Source: DASSFZ01 sp035292585 (GTDB lineage Bacteria; Chloroflexota; Anaerolineae; Fen-1058). Taken from it: a stretch of 64,000 nt of DNA. The stretch lies in assembly GCA_035292585.1 (NCBI GenBank), contig DATDPU010000033.1, forward strand, positions 1-64,000. The letters run 5' to 3'. Of this stretch, positions 7,424 through 14,209 are shown one piece after another (the first letter of the stretch is position 1; the number at the start of each line of letters is the position of its first letter). The notes under the pieces were generated by a model. The model ran no database searches, was not told the origin of the DNA, and saw only the letters and a list, made by a program, of their open reading frames with translations. A program made the position numbers and the translations under genes.

Positions 7424-8464
7424 CTACTCCTCTGCTTCACCCAAATTCTTCAAGAGCCCCAACTGCAGCGCCTGCTCAAAGGACAGCGTGGTCGTCTCGC
7501 TCGATTCTTCGGCTGGCGCTTCCTCGAACAAGTTCGGCAGCGTCTGGGCCATCTCCTGACGCATGACCGCATGATTCATCTGCTCCACCGGCTGGCCCGA
7601 TTCCTTCTGCACTTCGGCGGCGGCGCGTTTGACGATGGCATCGATTTCGGTCGCCGCTTCCTTCGCGTACAGCCACACCACCCCCTGCTTGGTGCCCTTG
7701 GGCACCACGATGACGAGGAACAACCCCTGGCCCAGCCCGCTGGTGTACACGCTCATGCGCTGGCCTTCGAGGTAATTCATCGCGAACCCGTCGCCTTCGC
7801 CCAAGAGCGTCGCCAGTTGATTGGTCATCGAGCGACCGCCGATGATCAGCGACGACAGCGCGTGCACATCCTTGTCGGCCACCATCCCCTTGGCCGCGAT
7901 CACGTACCCTGCTTCCTCGATCAGCAGCACCGATTCTGCCGTCGTCTGTGCGCGCAGCTTCGACAAAGCGATTTCGATCTTTTGCACGTCTGCCGGCGCA
8001 AAGATGTACACCCGCGCCGGACTTGCGGCGGCGGATCGGTCGCCCGCGCCGGTCGGGGTGGCCGGCGCCGCCAGCGTCGCCGTGCGCGCCTGTGACTTCC
8101 GCACCTCGCGTTTGACTACTTCCAGCACTTCGTCGATCGAAAACGGCTTCTTCAGGTAGTCGGCCACACCGGCGCGCATCGCGTTGATCACGTCGTCCAT
8201 GTCGCCGAAGCCGCTTAGAATCACCACCGGCAGGCCGGGCGCGCGCTGCTTGATCCGTCCTACAAACTCCATCCCGTTCATCCCGCTCATCTTCAAGTCA
8301 GTGATGATCAGATCGAACTCGGCGCTGTCCATGATCTGCAGCGCCCGCTCGGCGCTCGGCGCGGTGCGCACGCTGTAGCTCGACGCCGTCAACACGTCGC
8401 TCAACGCCTTGCAGATCTGTGGCGCGTCGTCCACCACTAACACCGATCCGGCTGAATCGTCCAT
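7424..8464 (-). CDS. response regulator with C-terminal roadblock/LC7-like domain
   Basis: The protein has 346 residues from ATG 8464; the longer frame upstream belongs to the neighbouring gene in another frame. Residues 1-120 are a CheY-type receiver with acidic pair D12-D13, phosphoacceptor Asp56 (ITDLKMSGMNG) and Lys106 (YLKKPFS). A Pro/Ala/Thr-rich linker is followed by a roadblock/LC7-like domain (about 170-285: KIEIALSKLRAQTTAESVLL...QLATLLGEGDGF). That fold usually regulates small GTPases or filament motors. A helical tail ends the protein. The output is therefore probably protein-protein rather than DNA binding. Confidence 0.8.
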   Translation of the reverse strand: MDDSAGSVLVVDDAPQICKALSDVLTASSYSVRTAPSAERALQIMDSAEFDLIITDLKMSGMNGMEFVGRIKQRAPGLPVVILSGFGDMDDVINAMRAGVADYLKKPFSIDEVLEVVKREVRKSQARTATLAAPATPTGAGDRSAAASPARVYIFAPADVQKIEIALSKLRAQTTAESVLLIEEAGYVIAAKGMVADKDVHALSSLIIGGRSMTNQLATLLGEGDGFAMNYLEGQRMSVYTSGLGQGLFLVIVVPKGTKQGVVWLYAKEAATEIDAIVKRAAAEVQKESGQPVEQMNHAVMRQEMAQTLPNLFEEAPAEESSETTTLSFEQALQLGLLKNLGEAEE

Positions 8465-8472
8465 CGCCTGCC

Positions 8473-8841
8473 TCACCTCGCCGTCGTCATCGCCCGCAGC
8501 GCGATCCCGGCTTCGAACAGTGAAACCAGGCCGCACATCAGCGTCTCGTACCGGCCCTCGCGATTCCGATTGAAAAACTGGATCAGCGGGATCCACAACA
8601 CCAGCACGATCCCGTACAGAATGTGAACCCAGCTTCGCTCCAACGTCTGGCCTTGCAGCATGATGATCAACCCGATGCCGCCTTGCGCCAATGCCGCCAG
8701 GTTGCCGACGACGATCACCCCCCAGTAGTTGGGGCCGACCGCTCGCTGGCGATAATAATCGACGATGCCCCACACGCCGGCGATGGCCGCAAAGATCACC
8801 AGCGCCGTTGCCACGCGTGCGTGTATGAAGGTCAAACCCAC
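8473..8841 (-). CDS. four-helix integral membrane protein, unknown
   Basis: The protein has 122 residues from GTG 8841, with GAGGTG placed upstream. Four hydrophobic segments fill most of the chain (ATALVIFAAIAGVWGIV, VIVVGNLAALAQGGIGLII, HILYGIVLVLWIPLIQF and a C-terminal one). No family is recognised. It lies between the membrane-anchored protein upstream and the response regulator downstream, in the same direction and with gaps below 20 bp, so the three are probably cotranscribed. Confidence 0.6.
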   Translation of the reverse strand: MGLTFIHARVATALVIFAAIAGVWGIVDYYRQRAVGPNYWGVIVVGNLAALAQGGIGLIIMLQGQTLERSWVHILYGIVLVLWIPLIQFFNRNREGRYETLMCGLVSLFEAGIALRAMTTAR

Positions 8842-8856
8842 CGCTTCACCTCGCGC

Positions 8857-9612
8857 TTACTGCCGCTCGCCCACCACCGTCCATTGAGCCGCGCCGGGCC
8901 GCACCTGCAAGTCGATCAGCCGGAAGTTGCCCAGCAGGTCGTTGACTTGATTGGCGAACGGCGTGAAGAACGCGTTCGGCACGGCCACCCACCCGAAGGT
9001 CGATCCCTCGATCCGCAGCAGCTGCACCGCGCCGCTCTCCAATTTGAGCGGTTCTGCCGCATTTTCCTGCAACCGGAACACGGTCGCAATCGGCCGGTTG
9101 CCCAGCGACGCCAGCTCGCCGCCGACAGCGACCCGGCCGGGTTCGATGAAGCGCGCGCGCCCGGCGCTCAACCCAACCTGCGCCCCGGCGATGAAATTCA
9201 CATACGCGCTGAGTTCTGCCTCGCTGAAGCGCAGCTGGAAGTCTTGACCCGGCGGCAGCTGCCGCACCTGTTCGATCTTGTTTTGGAACTGCACTGCCGC
9301 GTCGAAGGATGACTCGCCGGGCAGCGGCGTGTTCAGGCTGCGGAACACCGTCGCGCCCAGCACCAGCCCGCCGGAGAAGAAACACGCCGCCGTGGCGAAC
9401 ACCAGCGCCCCGACCATCAGCAACAAGCGCCGCACCGCCTGCTCGCTGAAACCCACCACCGTCACCGGCTTAACCACGTCGCGACCGGCCACGTCGCCGC
9501 CGATCGTCGCATCGTCCTGGAAATCGACGCCACCCGATCGTTCCACCGCGTCGTCGCTGTTTGGCAGTGTGTTGCGTGGGGGTAGAGACATCGCCGGCTC
9601 CGGCTCGCTCAC
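8857..9612 (-). CDS. single-pass membrane protein with GGDVAGRDV motif
   Basis: The protein has 251 residues from GTG 9612; ATG 9591 is an alternative. A polar N-terminus carries IGGDVAGRDVV (about residues 37-47), a motif often seen next to effector-associated and NLR-like proteins. A membrane helix follows (LLLMVGALVFATAACFF), then an outer domain of about 165 residues with a lipid-binding-like pattern of amphipathic strands (FSEAELSAYVNFIAGAQ, VAVGGELASLGNRP). It is the first gene of a leftward group with the four-helix membrane protein and the receiver-roadblock protein. Its function is unknown. Confidence 0.55.
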   Translation of the reverse strand: MSEPEPAMSLPPRNTLPNSDDAVERSGGVDFQDDATIGGDVAGRDVVKPVTVVGFSEQAVRRLLLMVGALVFATAACFFSGGLVLGATVFRSLNTPLPGESSFDAAVQFQNKIEQVRQLPPGQDFQLRFSEAELSAYVNFIAGAQVGLSAGRARFIEPGRVAVGGELASLGNRPIATVFRLQENAAEPLKLESGAVQLLRIEGSTFGWVAVPNAFFTPFANQVNDLLGNFRLIDLQVRPGAAQWTVVGERQ

Positions 9613-9716
9613 CGCGCGAGCCTTGCAGATTATGCACTAACCTGAGTGGCTTGGCAAATGACCCGCGTAACTCGAAGCGCCGCTTGTGTTTGAGCGGTCA
9701 AACGACACTAGCCATT

Positions 9717-9782
9717 TAGACCTCCGAGGTTGAGCCGCGCAGCCACACTCCGGCGTAAGCCAAAGGAAACCTCGGAGGTCTA
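9717..9782. repeat. palindromic element with AGACCTCCGAGGTT ends
   Basis: TAGACCTCCGAGGTT and AACCTCGGAGGTCTA face each other across 36 bp. Each arm is itself a near palindrome. The same family occurs at 23731-23795 (AGACCTGCGAGGTT version), at the GNAT stop codon near 23079-23096, and at 45163-45196. It fills the gap between the cytochrome locus and the next leftward group, and could also act as a terminator. Confidence 0.7.
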
Positions 9783-9833
9783 CAGTTGCTCAAGAATGGC
9801 TGACCCCGCTCTGCTGCGGAGGGAGTTGAACCG

Positions 9834-10088
9834 TTACGGCTCTGCCCGTTCCAATAGCGCGCGCAACGCCGCGCGATCGATCGGCGCAACATCGGCGCGC
9901 AACACCTCGCGCCCGTCGAGCCAGATCACCGGGATCGCGTGCTGGTAGCGCTCGACTAACACCGGATCAGCCGTGATGGCGCGGCATTCCCACTCGAAGC
10001 GGAACTCTTTTTCCAACAGCCGCAACAACGCTTCGACCTGCTCACATAGATGACAACCGGGTTTGGTGAAGAGGACGAGTTGAGGCAT
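9834..10088 (-). CDS. glutaredoxin-like thioredoxin-fold protein
   Basis: The protein has 84 residues. It starts MPQLVLFTKPGCHLCEQVEALL with a CHLC redox pair, followed by a cis-Pro-type HAIPVIWLDG segment, as in the glutaredoxin-like DUF836 family. It is the last gene of the leftward cytochrome c maturation locus, 69 bp after the TlpA-like gene. It may pass reducing power into the CcdA/TlpA branch in the cytoplasm. The specific partner is inference. Confidence 0.75.
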   Translation of the reverse strand: MPQLVLFTKPGCHLCEQVEALLRLLEKEFRFEWECRAITADPVLVERYQHAIPVIWLDGREVLRADVAPIDRAALRALLERAEP

Positions 10089-10157
10089 CGGGAAGGATGA
10101 GGGCTGAAGGCTGAAGCATCGACCAGAAAGACGACGGCTTTCGTCCTTCGTCTTTCG

Positions 10158-10730
10158 TCATTTCGCCGGCAGAATATCGCCGATGTACGTCTCAAGCTCA
10201 TCGCCCGTCAGCGGGCCAACGTTCACGCCCTGTACGATCCCGTTGGCGTCGATGAAGACCGAGGTGGGCAGGCCGAGCACCGAGTAGGCGGCGGCCACGG
10301 CGCCTTCTGCGTCGAGCAGGACAGGAAACGGCATCTGGAACTCATCCACGAACGCCTGCACATCGTCCACCACATCCAGTTGCGTGTTATCGATTGCCAG
10401 GACTTGCAGTCCCGCGTCCTTGTATGCCTGGTAGGCCTCGATGATCTCCGGCATCTCCTCACGACACGGCCCGCACCACGACGCCCAGAAATTGAGGAAC
10501 ATCGGCCGGCCCTGGTAGTCCGATAGGCTGGCCTGCCCCCCAGCGAGCGTTTTGAGCGTGAAGGCCGGGGCGATCGACCCGAGTTGGATGCTGGTGAGTG
10601 TCTCGTCAAAAAGGGAGGTGGCAGGCGCGCAGGCGACGCTCAGCAACGCTAACCCGATCGATAGGACGCGAACAAACGCGGACATACATCGTTTCAAAGC
10701 GTTTTCGACACGCTTCGCGTCCGTGTTCAT
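10158..10730 (-). CDS. TlpA/ResA-like thiol-disulfide lipoprotein
   Basis: The protein has 190 residues. A hydrophobic segment ending in the lipobox LLSVAC places it on the outer face of the membrane. The thioredoxin-like domain carries NFWASWCGPCREEMPE and the cis-Pro region LGLPTSVFIDANG. Such proteins keep apocytochrome CxxCH cysteines reduced before haem ligation. ATG 10730 lies 7 bp after the CcdA-like stop; ATG 10685 is a second possible start closer to the lipobox. It is the second TlpA-type protein of the locus (the other is at 16765). Confidence 0.85.
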   Translation of the reverse strand: MNTDAKRVENALKRCMSAFVRVLSIGLALLSVACAPATSLFDETLTSIQLGSIAPAFTLKTLAGGQASLSDYQGRPMFLNFWASWCGPCREEMPEIIEAYQAYKDAGLQVLAIDNTQLDVVDDVQAFVDEFQMPFPVLLDAEGAVAAAYSVLGLPTSVFIDANGIVQGVNVGPLTGDELETYIGDILPAK

Positions 10731-10737
10731 TCGGGGC

Positions 10738-11520
10738 CTAAACCTGCCCCGACTCGACGGCGGCCTGCCCCACCACGTGCCCGCTCAAGTAGCCAATGTA
10801 AGCCGGCACCAACGGCAGCACGCACGGCGACAGGAACGAGAGCAGCCCGCCCAGGATGGCGATGAGCACGGTGGGATCGGTTGCGCCGGGCACACCCGAA
10901 TCGGATACGTTGAACGAATTGCCCAAGCGCGCGATCGTCGCCGTGAACTCGCCCGAAATCAACAGCACGCCCAGCGCGATGAGGAACAGACCGGTGATGA
11001 TCTCGATCGTGTGCAGATGGCGGGTGAGCCGGCGCAAGAAGCGGCTCAAGCGATCGACCAGCAGGCCCATGAGCAGAAACGGCGCGCCCAAACCCAGCGC
11101 GTAGCTGCCGGCCAGCACCAGCGAAGACCCGGTCTGGCCTTGCAGGCCCAGCTGGATGATCGAGCCGAAGATGGTGCCGATGCACGGCGTCCAACCGGCC
11201 GCGAAGAACATGCCCATCGCGAACGACGAGATGTAGCCCAGTTCCGGCCGGCCGGCGAACTGGCGGCGCGTATCGTAATACAGGAAGGGGAGCTTCAGCA
11301 CGCGCATCGTCGCCAGCCCGAAGACGATGATGATCGCGCCGCTGATCTTGGCGATCTCGGTTTTGTAGGTGATGAGGAACTTGCTCAACAGCGCAAACGC
11401 GCCGCCGAACAGCACCACGAAAATGAACGAGAACCCCAGCACGAAGGCGACGGCGTGCAGGAAGATGGCGAAGCGCTGCGCCAGCGAGGCGGCTTGAATG
11501 TGCGTGGCCCTAATCTCCAA
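10738..11520 (-). CDS. ccdA: CcdA-like thiol:disulfide transporter, apparently circularly permuted
   Basis: The protein has 260 residues and about six membrane helices. CcdA moves electrons from cytoplasmic thioredoxin to extracytoplasmic TlpA/CcmG. The second-repeat cysteine is in GWTPCIGTIFGSII (about 127-140). The helix that normally opens CcdA, GLLSFLSPCVLPLVPAYIGY, lies instead at the C-terminus (about 224-245), followed by a 15-residue tail. The N-terminus starts at what is usually TM2 (FLHAVAFVLGFSFIFVV). The start appears to be TTG 11520, right after an in-frame TAG within a short GAGATTAG repeat. With six helices the permutation keeps both ends on the same side, so a working fold is plausible. 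Confidence 0.78.
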   Translation of the reverse strand: MEIRATHIQAASLAQRFAIFLHAVAFVLGFSFIFVVLFGGAFALLSKFLITYKTEIAKISGAIIIVFGLATMRVLKLPFLYYDTRRQFAGRPELGYISSFAMGMFFAAGWTPCIGTIFGSIIQLGLQGQTGSSLVLAGSYALGLGAPFLLMGLLVDRLSRFLRRLTRHLHTIEIITGLFLIALGVLLISGEFTATIARLGNSFNVSDSGVPGATDPTVLIAILGGLLSFLSPCVLPLVPAYIGYLSGHVVGQAAVESGQV

Positions 11521-11537
11521 GCTCTAATCTCCCACCG

Positions 11538-11708
11538 CTATCTTTCACCTGCCTGCCGTTTCTCCACCACGCGCTTCAACGCATCCAGGTCTTTCTCCAG
11601 GTTGCGCTGCCGGCTGCGGATGCTGAAGACGTACACGAAGGTGATCAGCCAGAAAAAGATGTACGCCGGGATCAAGTACGAGACGATGTTCTGCATTTCG
11701 GGGCTCAT
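11538..11708 (-). CDS. ccmD: CcmD-like haem exporter subunit (56 aa)
   Basis: This small frame starts at ATG 11708, preceded by GGAGGAC, and ends at TAG 11538-11540. The product begins MSPEMQNIVSYLIPAYIFFW, has one membrane helix, and continues with a basic coiled tail (RSRQRNLEKDLDALKRVVEK). Length, single helix, basic tail and position directly after ccmC are those of CcmD, which releases holo-CcmE from the CcmABC exporter. Sequence identity in this family is low, so the call rests on context and architecture. Confidence 0.8.
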   Translation of the reverse strand: MSPEMQNIVSYLIPAYIFFWLITFVYVFSIRSRQRNLEKDLDALKRVVEKRQAGER

Positions 11709-11817
11709 GAGTCCTCCGGAAAGATGATACGCCTGCGGCGAGTGAATGCTTACGCACTATTGAACGACCCGACGAACGACGGAAGACAAGGGACGAAGGT
11801 CGGCCATTCGTCCTTCG

Positions 11818-12513
11818 TCAACGTGACAACACTTGCTGCTTCAACACGGCCACTTCATCCGCCGCCCGCTCGACGCGCGTCCGCATGCGCAGCAGCGTCA
11901 AGTACACCAGCGAGAACGTGGCTAATGATACGAACATCGCCGTGCGCATCTGCGCGGTCAACGGCGGGAAGTCGCCCTGGCCGAACAGGTCGGGATGAAT
12001 CGTGTTCCACCAGCGCGTCGCGAAAAACGTGATCGGCACACTGGCGAAGGCGATGATGCCGTATACCGCCGAGAAGCGCGCCCGGCGCTGCGGATCATCG
12101 ATCGCGCCGCGCAACATCAGGTACGCGATGTAGATGAACAAGGCGATCGCCGTCGTCGTCAGGCGCGGATCCCACGTCCACCACGTGTTCCACACCGGCC
12201 GCGCCCATAACATCCCGGATAAAACGACCATGATTCCGAACACGACGCCGATCTCGACCGAGGCCACGGCGAGAATGTCATACCTGCGCTGCTCGCCCCG
12301 CGCCAGGTATAAAATGCTCGCCACGAACGCGACGAATAAGGCCAGCCCGGCCACCCAGGCGATGCCGACGTGAAAGTAGAAGATGCGCTGCACATCGCCC
12401 ATGACGCGCTCGGTCGGCGCATAAGCGAACGCGAAGTACGCGGCCGCGCTGACCATCACTGCGGCTGCCGCGGCCAATACCATTCCCAACGTGTCTCGCT
12501 TTGCCGTGGTCAT
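11818..12513 (-). CDS. ccmC: haem handling/export protein CcmC
   Basis: The protein has 231 residues and six hydrophobic helices. The tryptophan-rich haem-handling motif reads NTWWTWDPRLTTT, and conserved histidines flank it (YFHVGIAW and WNTIHPDLFG). CcmC loads haem onto CcmE at the outer membrane face. It sits between ccmB and ccmD in the usual order. The start ATG 12513 follows a short purine-rich leader (GAGGAGAGG). Confidence 0.93.
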   Translation of the reverse strand: MTTAKRDTLGMVLAAAAAVMVSAAAYFAFAYAPTERVMGDVQRIFYFHVGIAWVAGLALFVAFVASILYLARGEQRRYDILAVASVEIGVVFGIMVVLSGMLWARPVWNTWWTWDPRLTTTAIALFIYIAYLMLRGAIDDPQRRARFSAVYGIIAFASVPITFFATRWWNTIHPDLFGQGDFPPLTAQMRTAMFVSLATFSLVYLTLLRMRTRVERAADEVAVLKQQVLSR

Positions 12514-12565
12514 CCTCTCCTCCTATGTGAGTGTGGCTATGTGGGATATTTTACCGCAAATCCTC

Positions 12566-13324
12566 TCAATCTTCGACGATATATTCAAACGTCAGCACTG
12601 CCAGCCCGCCTAAGGCCAGGTCGTAGGCCAGCAGCAGCCCCAGCCAGTTGCCCCACAACTCGAAGGGCGCATCGTCCAGCGCGCCCGCCGTGCACTTCAC
12701 CGCCGCCAGCAGCGCGGGCAGCGCCACCGGCAGCATCAGGATCGGCAGCAGCACATCGCGCAGGCGCGTGTTGGCGGCCATCGTCGCCAGCAATGTGCCC
12801 ACGCTGGCGAAGCCAATCGTCCCCAACACAACCGAGACCAGGATCATCGGCTTGATGAACGGCAGGTTGAAAAAGGCGACGAACAGCGGCAGGACAATCG
12901 CCTCGATTGCCGACATGAAGATGAAATTGCCCAGCGCCTTGCCGATGAAGATCGCGCTGCGATCGATCGGCGCCAAGCGCAACCCGTCGAAACTGCCCCG
13001 GTCGAACTCCGCCGCCAGCGAGCGGTTCAGCCCGAGCATGCCGGCGAAGGTGATGACGACCCACAGCACGCCCGGCGCAGCCGTCGCCGCCGAGCGCGCC
13101 ACGCGCAGGTCGAATGCGAACGCGAACACGAAGATCACCAGCACCGCGAACGCGCCCATCGAGCTGAGCATGTCGCGGCTGCGAATCTCCGTCGTCAAGT
13201 CTTTCGCGACGATCGCGAAGATTTTGCGCAGATAGCTGCGGACCCCGCCCGGCGCCGCCGCAAACCGCGCCGGCGCCGGCGTCGTCAGCGTTTCCTCAGA
13301 CACATTGACCACGCGATCACCCAT
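12566..13324 (-). CDS. ccmB: haem exporter permease CcmB
   Basis: The protein has 252 residues. After a 30-residue polar N-terminus, KIFAIVAKDLTTEIRSRDM leads into six membrane helices, as in CcmB. The conserved LNRSLAAEFDRGSFDGLRLAP segment follows TM2. CcmB is the membrane subunit of the CcmAB ABC transporter that drives release of holo-CcmE. The gene lies between ccmA and ccmC. Confidence 0.92.
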   Translation of the reverse strand: MGDRVVNVSEETLTTPAPARFAAAPGGVRSYLRKIFAIVAKDLTTEIRSRDMLSSMGAFAVLVIFVFAFAFDLRVARSAATAAPGVLWVVITFAGMLGLNRSLAAEFDRGSFDGLRLAPIDRSAIFIGKALGNFIFMSAIEAIVLPLFVAFFNLPFIKPMILVSVVLGTIGFASVGTLLATMAANTRLRDVLLPILMLPVALPALLAAVKCTAGALDDAPFELWGNWLGLLLAYDLALGGLAVLTFEYIVED

Positions 13325-13456
13325 GCTGTTTTACTCGTCTGAAAAACGAGTGCCTTACCGTAGAGCACGCCGAGGGTTACGTGAGTTTTCTCCGCGCTCT
13401 CCGCGTCCTCGGCGGTGCGACAGGCTTTTTGCAGTGAAGTCGTTTCACGTATCCGT

Positions 13457-14155
13457 TCAGTTGCGCACCACGCGGCTATACGTCTCGCGAAAGCTCGCCG
13501 CCACGATTTCGTTCCGCCGCGCTACGTACACCAGGCGGCCCCGCGCGATCAGCAAGGCGCGATCGCACAACGCCAGCCCGCGATCGAGATCGTGCGTCGT
13601 CATCACCACGGCGCGCTGGCCGTCGTGGAGGCGGCGCAGCGTCTCGGCCAACCGATCCGCCGCGTCGGGGTCCAGCCCGGTGAACGGCTCGTCGAGCAGC
13701 ACGACGCGCGGGTCGTGCAACAAGGCGCGCGCGATCGATAGGCGCTGCTGCATGCCGCGCGAAAAAGTCCTGACCCGGTCCGTGCGCCGCTCGGCCAGAT
13801 CGACTTGCTCCAGCAGGTCGTCGATGCGCGGCTCCGCATTTCGCACGTCGTACAACCGCGCGAAGAAACGCAGGTTCTCCTCGGCGCTCAACTCGCCGTA
13901 CAGCAGCGGTTGGTGCGAGAGGAAACCGATTTGCCGCCGCGCGTCGTCCGCACCTTTGGGCAGGGCATGCCCGGCGATCAACACCGCGCCGAACGTCGGG
14001 CGCGACAGCGTGGCCAGGATGCGCAGCAGCGTCGTCTTGCCCGCGCCGTTCGGCCCCATCAGCGAGACGAACTCGCCCGCCTCGACGCGGAACGCCATGT
14101 CGCGCAGCGCGATAAACGGGCCGAATTGCTTAATGAGACCGGAGACTTCAATCAT
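13457..14155 (-). CDS. ccmA: haem exporter ATP-binding subunit CcmA
   Basis: The protein has 232 residues. Walker A is GPNGAGKTTLLR, the Q-loop region is IGFLSHQPLLYGELS, the ABC signature FSRGMQQRLSIARAL and Walker B RVVLLDEPFTGLDPD, followed by the H-loop MTTHDLDRG. This is a complete single-domain ABC ATPase; its position before ccmB assigns it to CcmA. A GAAACCCGGTTTC hairpin separates it from the upstream cytochrome gene. Confidence 0.92.
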   Translation of the reverse strand: MIEVSGLIKQFGPFIALRDMAFRVEAGEFVSLMGPNGAGKTTLLRILATLSRPTFGAVLIAGHALPKGADDARRQIGFLSHQPLLYGELSAEENLRFFARLYDVRNAEPRIDDLLEQVDLAERRTDRVRTFSRGMQQRLSIARALLHDPRVVLLDEPFTGLDPDAADRLAETLRRLHDGQRAVVMTTHDLDRGLALCDRALLIARGRLVYVARRNEIVAASFRETYSRVVRN

Positions 14156-14164
14156 ACCCTTGCG

Positions 14165-14198
14165 GAGAAACCCGGTTTCTTCAAGAAACCGGGTTTCT
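14165..14198. repeat. AGAAACCCGGTTTCTT hairpin repeat
   Basis: AGAAACCCGGTTTC and GAAACCGGGTTTCT form two adjacent palindromes separated by TTCAA. Related copies are at 21231-21263 and 21683-21713. It lies between the cytochrome gene stop and ccmA, and could act as an RNA processing or attenuation hairpin in the ccm transcript. Confidence 0.75.
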
Positions 14199-14209
14199 AA
14201 ATCCTAGTC

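Noticed and set aside
13305..14207. Forward 300-residue frame opposite ccmA
   Set aside because: It is antisense to a complete CcmA with all ABC motifs, and its translation is Arg/Ser-rich and low in complexity.
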